Positions 21,583-32,847 of a stretch of DNA of 64,000 nucleotides are shown one piece after another. The notes under the pieces were generated by a model. The model was given only the letters and a program-made list of their open reading frames with translations, was not told the origin of the DNA and did no database searches. The DNA is taken from contig ML996690.1 of NCBI GenBank assembly GCA_010356995.1, positions 1,334,217 through 1,398,216 on the forward strand, read 5' to 3'. The DNA comes from Trichodelitschia bisporula. Lineage: Eukaryota > Ascomycota > Dothideomycetes > Phaeotrichales > Phaeotrichaceae. Each line of letters begins with the position of its first letter. Position 1 is the stretch's first letter. The translations under genes and the position numbers were made by a program.

Positions 21583-23044
21583 CTAAACCTTCACCGCCGC
21601 AACCTTCCCCTCGCTCTTGATCAACGCCCTGAGCATCTCAATCTGCTCCCTAACCGCCTTCTCACTCGTCCCCCCCGCACTCGTCCTCTGCTCCACACTC
21701 CGCGTATAATCAAAAACAGAATGCACATCCTCTCCAAACCTTGTATCCACACTCCTCAGCTCCTCCAAAGAGAGCTGATCCATCGGACGGCCCTCCTCCT
21801 CCGCCAGTGCCACCACCCTCCCGCTAATGTGATGCGTCTCGCGGAACGGCACGCCCTTGCGCACCAAATACTCCGCCAGGTCAGTGGCGAGCATGTCAGG
21901 CGAGAGGGCCGCGCGCATGCGCTCCGGGTTGATAGCAAGCGTGTTGACTACGCCCGTGGCGATGAGGATGCTATCCGTAACCGTCTTGACATGGTCAAAC
22001 ATCGGCTCTAGACTCTCCTGCAAATCCTTATTATAGGTGCTCGGAATGCCCTTGACACTCATCGTCAAGCCCGCAAGATGTCCAAACGCCCGTCCCGCCT
22101 TCCCGCGGAGCAATTCCAGGGAATCCGGGTTCTTCTTCTGCGGCATAAGCGACGAGCCAGTTGAGTACCCGTCGGAGAGCTGCACGAAGCCAAATTCGCT
22201 CGTGGAGTAGATGATCAGGTCCTCGGCCATGCGGCTCATGTGCGTCATGAGCATCATGCCCCACTGCATCGTCTCGACCACGAAATCGCGGTCCGCAACC
22301 CCGGCCATGCTATTCGGCAGCAGGCCTTCGAACCCAAGCTCCTTCGCCATGGCCGCGCGATCAATGCCAAACGGATTCCCCGCCAGCGCGCCGAAGCCGA
22401 GCGGGGAGCGGTTGACACGGCTCCGCACCTCACGCAGCCGCTCCAGATCGCTCGCAAACTGCGATCCATACGCCAGGAGCCAGTGCGCCCAGCGGATGGG
22501 CTGCGCGCGCTGCAAGTGTGTGTAGCCCGGCATGACGACGCTGATCTCCGTCTCCGCGCGGTCGGCAATGACCTGCAAAAAGGCCGCAAGATGCCCCTCG
22601 AGCTCTCGCAGCCTCTTCACAAGCCACAGGCGCATATCCGTAGCAATCTGCTCATTGCGGCTGCGGCCAGTGTGCAGCTTGCCCGCGATGTGCGTGCCGA
22701 TGATCTCGCCGAGGCGCCGCTCATTCGCGGTGTGGATGTCCTCGTCGCCCTTGGCGATGCGGAAGTTGTTGGTGTCCCACTCGACCTTTATTCTGAGGAG
22801 CCCGCCCATGATCTGGACGAATTCCTCCTCGGTGAGGCGGCCGGTTTTGACGTTGGCTCGGGCGAAGGCTATGCTGCCGTCGAGATCTTCCGCGTAGAGG
22901 ACGCGGTCGTAGTGGATTGACTCGTTGTAGGCTTCCATCAGTGGGTCGATGCCGCCTGGGTGGTTAGCTATGTACGGTAGTGAAGGGAGAGGGTGTACCC
23001 TTGAAGCGGCCGCCCCAGAGCTTGGCCTCTGGTTTGTCGGTCAT
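21583..23044 (-). CDS. ARG4: argininosuccinate lyase
   Basis: Exon 1 is 23044-22999 and exon 2 is 22955-21583. The intron is 43 nt (GTACAC..GCTAACCACCCAG) in phase 1. The spliced protein is 472 aa and starts MTDKPEAKLWGGRFKGGIDP, the usual ASL beginning. It cleaves argininosuccinate to arginine and fumarate, the last step of arginine synthesis, in the cytosol. The superfamily signature GSSLMPQKKNPD is present, with the catalytic Ser in the GSS loop. HTGRSRNEQIATD and the PGYTHLQRAQP loop, carrying the active His, are also intact. It is head-to-head with KIN17 across 388 bp. Identification is secure. Confidence 0.96.
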
Positions 23045-23432
23045 GGTGATAGTGCGGTGAAGGGATCTGTTTACGGGACGTGTCGAATGGAGGAGAGGAC
23101 GGGAGGAAGGTCAATTGATATCGAGGTTGACCCCAAAAAGTCCGTGACAGTCACGGCTCGGAAAAAAGTTCTGGTGTGCGTCATGTTGGCGGGGTTGATC
23201 CTGGTCCGAAGGAAGGAGGGGCAGACGCCACTAGCCACTTTTGCGATGGCGCAGGTTCCTGTGGCGGTGCTGTCTTGCGCGAAACCGTCGAAAGTGGCGA
23301 CTGTCGCGCATTCACAACTCCAAACATCAACTTCAACCTCAACTCCAACCACAACCTCACCACCACATCCATCGTCTCGATCACAGCAACTCTCACCGCA
23401 CCTCTCACCATACCTCTCCCCCCACCGCAACC
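23045..23432. promoter_or_regulatory. divergent promoter region ARG4/KIN17
   Basis: The interval separates two start codons pointing apart. It contains tgagtcat-like half sites but no full match to the amino-acid control element that I can vouch for. The KIN17-side 120 bp is CA-rich and CT-rich leader. Confidence 0.4.
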
Positions 23433-24410
23433 ATGCCAAAAGCCGAAGTCGGCTCCTCAAAATGGCTCGGCAACAAAATGAAAGCCAAAGGCCTGCAACG
23501 CCTACGCTGGTACTGTCAAGCCTGCGAAAAACAATGCCGGGACGAAAACGGCTTCAAACAACACACGCTCTCCGAGGGGCACGTCCGGGCCATGCACGCC
23601 ATCGGCGAGAACCCCAAAAAAGCCCTGCACGCCTACTCCTCCCAATTCAAGCGCGACTTCCTGACGCTCCTCCGCACCGCCCACGGGGAGAAATCTGTCC
23701 ACGCGAATCATTTCTATCAGGAGTATATTGCGAATAAGGAGCATATACATATGAACAGCACGCATTGGAATAGTTTGACGGAGTTTGTGAAGCATCTTGG
23801 GAGAGAGGGGATTTGTAGGGTTACGGAGACGGATAAGGGATTGCATGTTGCGTGGATTGATAATAGTCCGGAGGCGTTGAGGAGGCAGGATGCGGTTAGG
23901 AAGAGGGAGCGGTTGGATAGGGGGGATGAGGAGAGGGAGCAGGAGCAAATTTTGGAGCAGGTTGAGCGCGCGCAGAGGAAGGCGAGGGAGGCGGAACTGG
24001 CGAAGGCAAGGGAGGCGGAGATGGACCCGAAGCCGGAGGAGCCAAGGAAGGAGGTCGAGAAGGTGGTTATCGATCTTGGGGCCTTAAAGGCCGGCGCAGA
24101 GAAGGCTGCCGGTGATGCGCCTCCACCACCCGCCACCGCCGACCAGTCCACCGACACCACACCAGCACCTTCAACCCCCGCCCCACCAGCTCCCGTCTCC
24201 CTGTCCTTCAGCGCAAACCCGAAACCGAAAAACGTCTTCACGGCAGCGAAGAAGAACCCTCTCAACGCAAAGAAGACCGTCGTCAAAGAACCGCCGAAGA
24301 AGATGAGCGAGGCGGAACGGATCATGAAGGAGGAGCTGGAGCGGAAACGGTTCCGCGATGAGGCAGGCGGGGGTGGGAAGCGGATGAAGTTTAATATGGG
24401 TGGGCAATAG
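23433..24410 (+). CDS. KIN17-like zinc-finger nucleic-acid-binding protein
   Basis: The 325-aa single-exon product starts MPKAEVGSSKWLGNKMKAKGLQ-like. Residues about 26-52 form a C2H2 finger (WYCQACEKQCRDENGFKQH..EGH). The conserved Kin17 winged-helix region follows, with FLTLLRTAHGEK, HANHFYQEYI and HIHMNSTHWNSLTEFVKHLGREG. A charged helix and a Pro-rich linker then lead to a Lys/Arg-rich end with MKFNMGGQ. Kin17 binds curved DNA and RNA and associates with replication/repair complexes and with spliceosomes. Fungal forms lack the C-terminal tandem SH3/KOW domains of animal Kin17, as seen here. Its yeast relative is RTS2. It is divergent from ARG4. Confidence 0.92.
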   Translation: MPKAEVGSSKWLGNKMKAKGLQRLRWYCQACEKQCRDENGFKQHTLSEGHVRAMHAIGENPKKALHAYSSQFKRDFLTLLRTAHGEKSVHANHFYQEYIANKEHIHMNSTHWNSLTEFVKHLGREGICRVTETDKGLHVAWIDNSPEALRRQDAVRKRERLDRGDEEREQEQILEQVERAQRKAREAELAKAREAEMDPKPEEPRKEVEKVVIDLGALKAGAEKAAGDAPPPPATADQSTDTTPAPSTPAPPAPVSLSFSANPKPKNVFTAAKKNPLNAKKTVVKEPPKKMSEAERIMKEELERKRFRDEAGGGGKRMKFNMGGQ

Positions 24411-24671
24411 GGGTTGAGAGGGTTGTTTGCATAGCGAGGCGTTATGAGTAAATGTCCCGGGTTTGGGCGTTGTGGGTATGCGGACACGATGGGAGTCAAG
24501 CTGGGATCTGTATGTGTTTCGTTGAGATGTCAAATCCTAGGATTGAGGCGATGACCTGAGCCTTTATCCCATCCTAACTCCAGTGATATCATGCATCAAG
24601 TGCCCCGAACGCCGCCGCCATGCCGGAAACCGTCCCCTGAGCCGTCCCCCGAACCGTCTCCCAAACCCGAT

Positions 24672-25834
24672 CTAAAACTTAAGCCACGGCTCAAAATACT
24701 CGCAAGTCTCAGGACTAACCACCCCCCCCGGCCTACACGCCTTAAAAACCGGACACCTTCCACACGGCACCTGCGTAAACCCATCCCCAGGGCCTACACC
24801 ATCATCCGCCGGATCCAACGGTCTGTTCCAATCCACCGTCCCCGGATGACGATCCCACACCCGCCTAGTAGAGCGGTACCCCGGTGGCTGACCGTCGAGG
24901 TTCGGTACCTGCTCGACCAGTTCTTCGTACTCGAGTTTGCCGAGTAATTGCTTGACGTCGTGTTCTTGCAGTGTTACGTCTTTGAGTACGCCGGATTCGT
25001 CGATGAGGTCCATTATTGTGCTCACCGTGGGGTAGTCTCTGTGGGAGGGGGGGAAGGGAACGAGGGGGTGCTTGTTGGGGCCTAAAGGGACTTTGAACAT
25101 TGGGAGGTCCTCGATATCCGCGCTCGCGGGCACATCGTCGGCGTTACGCTTCCGCTTTACGCCCCTTGCCTTGTGCCCAGCGGGTACTTTCTGCTCCGCC
25201 CACGAATGCGTCTCGATATGCCTGAGGATAAACTCGCCCAACGCCTCAATGAGCCCCGTATCCATCGCGCCATCGGAAAAGAAATTCCCCCCCGTGTTCT
25301 CTTCGCTCGGATCGAGGTGGGATAGGATGTAGATGCGGCGATTTTGTGCTTTCGCGGACTTGATTTCCCGGATGAGCTTTTTGGCCATGAGTTCGCGGAT
25401 GGCCTTGACGACGCGGTTGTCGTGCATGTTGGTTTTTTGGCAGAGACTGCGCTTCCACATGCCGTTTGTGCCGCTGGCTTCTATGTGCGAATACACAACC
25501 CTAGTATCTGTCTGGAGGCCGGTGATTCTGCGTTTATTAACATCTACACTCCCTCTTCGTACAAGTAGACTCACTTAATCGCCAACTCCTTCCCCCGCGT
25601 CAAATACCGCAAACTCCCCTTGGCCATCGCAACGGCGAACAAATTGCAGCTCACGAGCTCCTCGCATATGGCCAGTAACTCCGTGTCTGACATCGCGACG
25701 CCGAACTCCATTAGCTCTTCGAGACTGAAGTATGCGCCCATGGGCTTCGCTTCGACGCACTTGTCGTACATGGCGCTCCATTTTGCCTTGAGGGCTGCGG
25801 CTTCGGCCGCCGTTTTGGCTGGCTTTTCGCTCAT
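24672..25834 (-). CDS. RPC34: RNA polymerase III subunit RPC34/RPC6
   Basis: Exon 1 is 25834-25575 and exon 2 is 25527-24672, with a 47-nt intron (GTGAGT..TTAATAAACGCAG) in phase 2. The spliced protein is 371 aa. The two N-terminal winged helices are clear: residues about 10-85, then TNGMWKRSLCQKTNMHDNRV with ARRIYILSHL-like context. The C-terminus has four cysteines arranged CGRCPVFKAC..SPETC, the set known to hold an Fe-S cluster in RPC6. The subunit belongs to the Rpc82-Rpc34-Rpc31 heterotrimer that contacts TFIIIB and opens the promoter. It is divergent from RPR2 across 262 bp, so two genes of small-RNA production and processing face each other. Confidence 0.95.
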
Positions 25835-26096
25835 AGTGAGGTGGTGTGCTCCCGGCGGGGTGGCGAGATACGTGAGTTGATTTGTGAGTTGATGGCGGGG
25901 TTGGGAATTTTTGGCGGAGGAGAGGTGTTGCGTCCTTCACATGCACGGATATGCAGCCACAAATTGTGGCTCTTGGCGTCTGCACAAAAGTTTTGTTGGT
26001 GTGGCACGGGCTCAGCCCTGTCAACCTCGCAACTTCACGGCTCCAGTCATCATTCCGGCCATTGCCAACGACCTTACTTCAAGAGCTTATTGGATC

Positions 26097-26702
26097 ATGG
26101 CGAAAGCGAAAGCACCACCGGTGACGAAAAAGCCGCCTAATAAGCATGTTTCGGCCCGCTTGGCCTATCTCTACCGCGCTACCCGATACCTGGCCGAAGT
26201 ACAAGCTCGATCGCCCAACTCCGCAAGTGCATCTGCGCCATCAACTGATGATCCATCCTCAAGCACGAATGCTCAAGAACCCACAATTTCTGCGCCTGTA
26301 TCCCAAGCCAGCAGTCTCCAAGCCAAATCACCAAATACCAGCGAAACGCCTCCGAACGGACTCATCCGGCACCTCGCAAGCAACGTCTTTGCCGTCTCCC
26401 TAAAGTCACAAGTTCGGCTCTCATCCGAAGTCAAACGTACTCTCTGCAAGCGCTGTAACTCTGTCCTACTTGGCGACCAGACGTGCCACACGTACATCGA
26501 GAACAAGAGTCGGGGCGGCAAGAAGCCGTGGGCGGGTGTGAGGGTGGTGGAGTGCACGACGTGTGACTTCCAGAAGAGATATCCCGTCAATGCTGAGCGC
26601 CAGCCGAAGAAGGGGACGAGAAAGACAGTGCCAGAGAAGGGAGAAGCTCAAAAGAAGGGCAAGCCGACGATCGGACAAGTAGAGGAAATGAAGGATTGTT
26701 GA
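26097..26702 (+). CDS. RPR2: RNase P/MRP-type subunit, Rpr2/Rpp21/Snm1 family
   Basis: A 201-aa single-exon protein starts MAKAKAPPVTKKPPNKHVSA. The NKHVSARLAYLYRATRYL helix is the family N-terminal motif. After a Ser/Thr-rich insert comes VSLKSQVRLSSEVKRTLCKRC, then C..TYIENKS and CTTCDFQKRYP. The CKRC and CTTC pairs form the single zinc ribbon of Rpp21/Rpr2. The protein binds the RNase P catalytic RNA and Rpp29/Pop4, which is also in this window. A Lys-rich tail ends the protein. It could instead be the Snm1 paralogue of RNase MRP; sequence alone does not separate them with certainty. Upstream in-frame codons in the RPC34-facing promoter were left out. Confidence 0.88.
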   Translation: MAKAKAPPVTKKPPNKHVSARLAYLYRATRYLAEVQARSPNSASASAPSTDDPSSSTNAQEPTISAPVSQASSLQAKSPNTSETPPNGLIRHLASNVFAVSLKSQVRLSSEVKRTLCKRCNSVLLGDQTCHTYIENKSRGGKKPWAGVRVVECTTCDFQKRYPVNAERQPKKGTRKTVPEKGEAQKKGKPTIGQVEEMKDC

Positions 26703-26946
26703 TTCACAACCAAGAGCCATCCCACAGCCTTGCGCTTCATGCCGCAGCTCTGGAAGATCGCCTTTGGCGGGGGCAGGCAGGTGATATTCCCCGCTCTACG
26801 CCCCGATTGGTTAGCCCTCGAACCCTGTGCGAGCGCCAAGATTTCGCTATCGATAAGAAAAAGTTGCGCCCCTCATCTGTTTTGATATCGACAACTTTCT
26901 TCTCGTCCTTTATATCTTCTCATTCCCTCCTCCCCCTTTCCCCACA

Positions 26947-28528
26947 ATGAGCAAACGCGTCCGCGACCCCGACGCCCCCGAAGAAGCTGCCGGGCTCAAA
27001 TCCGGCGAGCGGCCACCCTCAGCCCCAGGAAATGGGCCCGACGACATGGACTTCGAAGACGAATACGAGGACGAATTCGAGAGCGAGGACGAGGTGATGG
27101 AGGCCGGTGTGGATGGGCGGCCGGATGCGGAGCGCGAGGCTGAAGAGCAGGGTAGCTGCCATATTCCCTAACCCGTAGCCACGCTGACAGGGCCTTCGCA
27201 GATGCGATGGAAGTCGATCAGGATACTTTCATACCTGGCCGCAATAAGTTGTCACCGGGCGAAACCCTCGCGCCCGATTTATCTGCCTACGACATGCTGC
27301 ACCAGATCAGCACGACGTGGCCGTGTCTCAGCATCGACGTGGTGCGGGACAATCTGGGTGATAACCGGCGGACGTATCCCGCGACCGTGTACGCCGTGGC
27401 TGGGACGCAGGCCGAGCGGAGTCGGGAGAAGGAGAACCAGCTCATGGTGCTCAAACTGTCCGGGCTCAGTAAAATGGAAAAAGAGGCGGAGGAATCAGAC
27501 GACGAGGACGACGACGACGAGACTACGGAGCCGGTGATGGAGACGAAAAGCATACCGCTGACCTCGTGCACGAATCGTATTCGCGCGCACCAGGCGCAGC
27601 AGGAGGGGGAGGGGTTCCCCACCACCCTGGCGGCGAGCATGATGGAGAGCGGCCAGGTGCTCATCTTCGACGTTACCCCCCACCTTCAATCCTTCGATTC
27701 CCCAGGCTCCGTCCTCAGCCCCACCCAATCCAAACCCGCCTGCACAATCCGCGCACACAAATCTGTCGAAGGCTTCGCACTCGACTGGTCCCCCCTCATA
27801 CCAGAAGGCAAACTCCTCACCGGCGACATAAGTGGCAAAATCTTCACCACGACGCGGACTGCCGGCGGCGGCTTCGTGACCGACACGACGCCGTACACCG
27901 GGCACGAAGGCACAGTCGAGGAACTGCAGTGGAGTCCGTCGGAGAGAACCGTGTTTGCGTCCGCGAGTAACGACAAAACGATCAAGATCTGGGATGCCCG
28001 ATCCAAGACCCGCCGCTCCGTGCTCAGCGTCCAGGCCAGCGGCACAGACGTCAACGTGCTCTCCTGGTCGCACCAAACGGCGCACCTTCTCGCCTCAGGC
28101 GCAGACGACGGCGTCTGGGCCGTCTGGGACCTCCGCGCGTGGAAACCGCTCGCCGGCGGGGCGTCATCACGCCCGCTCCCCGTGGCCTCATTCTCTTTCC
28201 ATAAAGAGCAAATCACGTGTGTCGAGTGGCATCCGACGGATGATAGTATTGTGCTGGTTGCGGCGGGGGATAATACGCTTACGTTGTGGGATTTGGCGGT
28301 TGAGCTTGATGATGAGGAGAGTAGGTTTACGGCAGGGGTGCAGGATGTGCCCCCTCAGTTGCTATTTGTGCATTATATGGACCAGGTTAAGGAGGGGCAT
28401 TGGCATCCGCAGATTCCGGGGGCTGTGGTGGCGACGGGGGGCGCGGGGTTCGGGTATGTTGATCGATGTGGTGGTGCGGGGGGCATGTGCTGACGTATGG
28501 CAGTGTGTTCAAGACTATCAGCGTATAA
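26947..28528 (+). CDS. RRB1: RRB1/GRWD1 WD40 chaperone of ribosomal protein L3
   Basis: Exons are 26947-27151, 27202-28453 and 28504-28528, with introns of 50 nt each. The spliced protein is 493 aa. The final mini-exon restores the family C-terminus GFGVFKTISV. The N-terminus is acidic (DFEDEYEDEFESEDE). The CAF1C/H4-binding-like block follows: FIPGRNKLSPGETLAPD and YDMLHQISTTWPCLSIDV. An acidic loop and five to six WD40 repeats come next (SNDKTIKIWD, GADDGVWAVWDLR, AAGDNTLTLWDLAVE). Rrb1 escorts newly made Rpl3 to the nucleolus for 60S assembly. Both introns have consensus donors and in-frame stops if retained, so the model is well fixed. Confidence 0.95.
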
Positions 28529-28839
28529 GGCGCTGGATGATTGAAAGGGAAAGGCGAGGTTCTGCGCTACGAGGACAACGGCGCTGGCGTGTGGGGTTGA
28601 AGACGGGAAACAGCCTGTCGGACGGTGAAAAGGCGCCTGTTGGACTGAAAGGGTCACGTCATGGCCTGGCTGAAGGTAAAAGGACTAACCAGGCTACGGG
28701 CCGTCGTGACAATGCTGCAAAATCCATTCCGTAGAAGTACCACAAAAGATACTATTCATCCCCAAGCTCCAGTAAAGCACGGCAGGCCCGCCGCCCGCGA
28801 GGTATAAGGTATCCAAAGCCACCAACCCAAACGCCTCCC
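28529..28839. other. convergent intergenic region, nothing recognised
   Basis: About 310 bp between the 3' ends of RRB1 and the DUF1826-like gene. There is no feature I can support. Confidence 0.5.
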
Positions 28840-29670
28840 CTAAACAACAACCACCGCCCCTCCACCCCCCTCCAATTCCTCCTCCTCCCCCACCCCAATC
28901 GCCCCAGGCACGCCCCAACTCCACGCCCGCGGATACCCAACCCCCCACCTCCCCATCAAATCCCTCAACTCCCTCTCCGTCCCAGGGACTACATTAACGA
29001 AAATCCGATCCCCGCAAATCGGCGGCTCGCTATGCACCGCACCCTCCCGTCCCCCAATCCTAAAAAACACAGCTTCGCCCAAGGACGACTGGCGCACCTC
29101 CGCGCCGCGCATTTCCCACGCGAGATCCGCGCGCACGGCTTCGCTCGTGAGGCCGCAGGCCACGCACCGGACCGCGGAGCACGTATGTCGGGGCGCGGCC
29201 TTGCGCGCCGCGGCTGTGACTGCTTTCAGTGTCTTCCGGGCTTGGGCGCCGTTGGTTAGGAACAGCGTCCCCGGGCCCTGGAGCGTGGCGCATAGTTTCC
29301 AGTACCCTTTTGCTGTGGGGGTGGAGGATGGGTTGAAGAATTGGTCGTCGACGTGCCAGCGGGGGGTGTTGAAGTCGTCGCAGGCGCGGGCGGCGCGGAT
29401 GGTGAGGCAGTAGTGGGTTAGGTTTGCGGAGGAGAGGAAGGAGGATATGAGGTGGAGGAGGGGGGTTAGGGTGGGGAGGAGGGAGCCGGAGATGGTTTGG
29501 GAGTGCCAGGTGTGGAAGCTGCTGGGGAGGGAGGTGGGAGGGAGGAACGGGCCGGTGTAGGTCCAGGAACTGCTGTTATGGAGGGCTATTGGCGGTGGTG
29601 GGGGGGAGGGGAAGGCGGGGATGGGGAGGAAGGTGTGGTCGGGGAGTTTGGGGGAGAAGGTGGCGGGCAT
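28840..29670 (-). CDS. DUF1826-like protein, possible cupin/dioxygenase fold
   Basis: A 276-aa single-exon protein starts MPATFSPKLPDHTFLPI. The N-terminal 90 residues are Pro-rich and Ser-rich. From residue about 95, the order WHVDDQFF ... KLCATLQGPGTLFLT ... GGREGAVHSEPPICGDRIFVNVVPG resembles DUF1826 proteins, with an H-x-D pair, a [TL].GPGT strand and a distal H..PP. That layout also recalls Fe(II)-binding double-stranded beta helices, so His/Asp/His metal binding is an inference. The C-terminus is a Gly/Val-rich low-complexity tail. It is head-to-head with the J-protein gene, 222 bp apart. Gene reality is likely; function is unknown. Confidence 0.65.
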   Translation of the reverse strand: MPATFSPKLPDHTFLPIPAFPSPPPPPIALHNSSSWTYTGPFLPPTSLPSSFHTWHSQTISGSLLPTLTPLLHLISSFLSSANLTHYCLTIRAARACDDFNTPRWHVDDQFFNPSSTPTAKGYWKLCATLQGPGTLFLTNGAQARKTLKAVTAAARKAAPRHTCSAVRCVACGLTSEAVRADLAWEMRGAEVRQSSLGEAVFFRIGGREGAVHSEPPICGDRIFVNVVPGTERELRDLMGRWGVGYPRAWSWGVPGAIGVGEEEELEGGGGAVVVV

Positions 29671-29892
29671 TTTGGGATGATGAGGAGAGGGGAATTGGGC
29701 GAGAAGAGTGGGGAGGAGAGGAGATGATCATGTACAGTGCTTCTAGACGCGTGAGTTGAAGCTATCGCGACGTCGCCGCCGCTAGGCTGCGCACCCCAGC
29801 CCGTCTTGGCAACGGCAACGCCGCCGCCCGCGCCTTCACCCAACCCACAAACATCAACCTGCACCACCCATCACCACCCCCCAATACTCAAA

Positions 29893-31068
29893 ATGCCTGG
29901 CGACGACCTCCTCACCCACGCCCAGTCATCCATCGACTTCTACGCCCTCCTCGGCGAAGGAATCCACCCGGGCTCCACCCTCAGCGAAATCTCCCGCGCA
30001 TACCGGCGCACCGCCCTCAAACACCACCCCGACAAAAACCGCTCCGACCCCGATGCCGTCTCTAAGTTTCATGCTCTGCAGATTGCGCACGATGTTCTGT
30101 CTGATCCTGCGGCGAAGGCAGCGTATGATAATGCGCGGGCGGCGAGGGAGGCGAGGGAAAGACAGAATGCGTTGTTTGAGGGGAAGAGGAAGAGGATGAA
30201 GGATGATTTGGAGAGGAGGGAGAGTGGGGCTTTCAAGCGGAGGAAGGATGAGGATGATCCGGAGGAGATTCTGCAGAGGGAGATTCGCCGCCTGGCGGAG
30301 GACGGGCGGAGGCGCAGACTGGAGCGCGAAGAGGCATTGCGCAAAGCGGAGGAGGAAGCCAAAACTACGCCCGCCGACGACCCTCCCCCGCCCACAACCG
30401 GCGCCTCCACCGTCCCCGAAATCCACCGCACAATCAAAGTCCGCTGGCCACGCACCGGCCCCGGCTTAACCCTCGACCGCGAGCGCTTAGAGAGCATGTT
30501 CTCCCGCTTCGGTCCCACGGACAGCGTGTTCGTGCTCAAGGACCGCGAGGTCGGGCCGAAGAGGAAGAAACGTGTTATGGGGACTGCGTGTCTTATGTTT
30601 AAGAGCGTGGTGGGCGCGCATAGGGCTGTGGCGGATGCGAGGGGGCTTGGGGGGGAAGGGGAGGAGTGGGCTCTCCTGGAGAGTGTGGAGTGGGCGGAGG
30701 GGAGGGAACCGGAGTTCGTGACCTCGCATGAGCGACAATCGACGCCTGCGCCTGAGGCTGTGCCCGCGACGCCGGCTGAGAAGCCGAAGGCGAGGCCGTT
30801 TCCTGGCGTTGCTACTGATCCCGCGACACCGCTGTCTAACTTCAAAGCGCGGTTTGGCGGCGGAGGAGGCGGGGACGGTCTGCGCCGTGTACCGAGTTTC
30901 GCGTCGTTTACGACGGCGAGTCCGGCGGGTAGTCCGTTTGCGAAGGGGGTGGGAAGTCCGAGTTTGGAGGAGATTACGTTGATACGCTTGAAGAATGCGG
31001 AGAAGAAGAGGTTGGAGGAGCAGATTAGGCGGGAGGAGGCGGAGGCCGAGGGGAAGGGGGAGGAATAG
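29893..31068 (+). CDS. J-domain plus RRM protein, DNAJC17/Cwc23 (Cwf23) type
   Basis: The 391-aa single-exon product starts MPGDDLLTHAQSSIDFYALL. The J domain spans about residues 14-85, with the catalytic HPD in LKHHPDKNRSDP. A long Arg/Glu-rich coiled coil follows (about 90-180). Next is an RRM-like domain with TIKVRWP..TGPG.TLDRERLESMFSRFGPTDSVFVL. The tail is Pro/Ser-rich with a basic C-terminal helix. This order is specific for DNAJC17 and yeast Cwc23/fission-yeast Cwf23, which attach Hsp70 activity to spliceosome disassembly. I give no symbol because yeast CWC23 lacks a clear RRM. It shares a short divergent promoter with the DUF1826-like gene. Confidence 0.9.
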   Translation: MPGDDLLTHAQSSIDFYALLGEGIHPGSTLSEISRAYRRTALKHHPDKNRSDPDAVSKFHALQIAHDVLSDPAAKAAYDNARAAREARERQNALFEGKRKRMKDDLERRESGAFKRRKDEDDPEEILQREIRRLAEDGRRRRLEREEALRKAEEEAKTTPADDPPPPTTGASTVPEIHRTIKVRWPRTGPGLTLDRERLESMFSRFGPTDSVFVLKDREVGPKRKKRVMGTACLMFKSVVGAHRAVADARGLGGEGEEWALLESVEWAEGREPEFVTSHERQSTPAPEAVPATPAEKPKARPFPGVATDPATPLSNFKARFGGGGGGDGLRRVPSFASFTTASPAGSPFAKGVGSPSLEEITLIRLKNAEKKRLEEQIRREEAEAEGKGEE

Positions 31069-31284
31069 GGATGGAGTGGGGTAAATTGGGGCATAGCACG
31101 GCGTTGGGTGGTTGGTTTGAGATACCTTATACCTCGCGGTCGGGTGGGACTGGCGTGTTTTACTGAGCCTTATATGGCTGGAATAATTGTCCTATGGTGC
31201 TTCTGTAGAATGAATCCCTAGATTTGGCTCCAAGCCGCCATCGGACCCAATGCATGATATCTAGCACCAACTACACCGCCCACA

Positions 31285-32847
31285 TCACTCGCTCTCATCA
31301 CTACTCTCCCCACCCCCCTCCCCCTTCTCCTCCTCCACCGCGCCCCCCTCCTCCCTCCCCAAAAGCACAAACCCCGTCAAACACGTAATCCTCCGTCCAG
31401 TCTCATACGTCCCCAGCAAGCGGCCCACCTGCACCGGCCCCCCACCCCCAATCTCGCCCTTTACATCCGCAATAGCAAGCAACCAAACCCTCACCGCCCC
31501 ATCACTGCTCCCCGTAACAACAAGGCAACGCTCCCCGCCCGGCAGCGACAGAAAAACAAAGTCCTTGATCCGGCCACTGGTGCCGGCATCCGTGCCGCCG
31601 AGAATGGCCACGAGCCGGCACGGAGGGATATCGGGCTTAGCCTTGCTCTTCACGTTCTCGGACTGCGCGGGCGGCGGCGTGCTATCTACCGGGGCGGTTG
31701 TCTCGTTGATGTCGTAGAAGAGGATGCGGCCGTCTTCGGTGGATGCGGCGAGGGTGTGCGGGAGCCCGTTGTTGAGGAATTGGATTTGGTGCAGCTTGGT
31801 TTGGGGGTTGGGGTGGATTATGGCGTGGGGTTTGCAGTCCTAGTCCGATTAGTAAGGATGGGGGTGATGGGAGGGAGGACATACCACGTCGTACACGCAC
31901 GCCCCGCGCTCGAACGCTACGACGAACTTCGCGCCCTCGTCGTCCCAGCGTATCTTTCGCCCCTCGCCCGTGCCGTACCGCCCCTCGCCCACCTGCGCCA
32001 GCATCGCGCGGTCGAAGCTCAACACGCCGGCTTTACGGCCGGTGACTAGATTCCACAGACGCATGCAGCGCTCGCCCTTCCCCACACTGACCATGACCTT
32101 GAGACTGGGATGAACCGCAAAGTCATTAACACCAGCCGGGACCTCGCCAGGCGCAGCCGTATCCCCGCTCGGCCTCCCAACGGGCTTCGGAATCGGTGCC
32201 TTGATCGTGGACAGCACGGTCCAGTCCCGCGTGCGGGAGACGGCGATCGTATTATCCTCCGCCGCGGAGAGCAGCTTGGCCCGGGAGGGAAAAAATAGCG
32301 CGGTTACGGCGCGGGAGTGGTGTAGCAAAGCGCCGAGTTCGCGGTTGCGCGGGTTTTGGGAGACGGCGCTGGCGGCGAGAGTGGGGAGGAGCGGTTTTCC
32401 GGGCTTGGGGAGGGGCGGAGCGAGGGCGGACAGGTGGTAGAGGTTTATGCGTTCGTCGGTTGCGCCGGTTGCTAGGATTACCTTTTGCGTTGGGTCTGTG
32501 GGGGGTGGAGGGGGGGAGAGGGCCAGGCAGCGGATTGAGGAGGTGTGGGCGTTGAAGAGGAAGGAGTCGGCGAAGGTGATTGCTGAGGCGGGATCTTGAG
32601 GGGCGGTGTCTTGAGGGGCGGTGTCTTGAGGGGCATCGTCGGCGGGTACTGAAAGGGCTTTTGCGGAGGGATCGAGAAGCGAGTTGGGGATTGTTGCTAT
32701 GATGCCGTGCAGAGCTCGCTCGTAGGAGCCTGTGACGATCTGTAGAAACGTGGATTGCGAGGACGGGGAAGCCTCGACGACCTTTCTGGCCTTGCCGGCG
32801 GGGGCTTTGTCGGTCGGTTCAGCGGCATCTCTCTTGCGTTTGGCCAT
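31285..32847 (-). CDS. MAK11: MAK11/PAK1IP1 WD40 protein, 60S ribosome assembly
   Basis: Exon 1 is 32847-31885 and exon 2 is 31839-31285. The 45-nt intron (GTATGT..CTAATCGGACTAG) is in phase 0. The spliced protein is 505 aa and starts MAKRKRDAAEPTDKAP. WD repeats include FNAHTSSIRCLALSP, LATGATDERINLYHL, LHHSRAVTALFFPS and LSAAEDNTIAVSRTRDW. The strong family piece VNDFAVHPSLKVMVSVGKGE is followed by MRLWNLVTGRKAG. The second exon continues with DGRILFYDIN and SSDGAVRVW. A stretch near residue 75 repeats APQDT three times. Mak11 is a nucleolar factor linked to Rlp24 loading on pre-60S particles. The tail is acidic. It is divergent from PRO2 (285 bp). Confidence 0.9.
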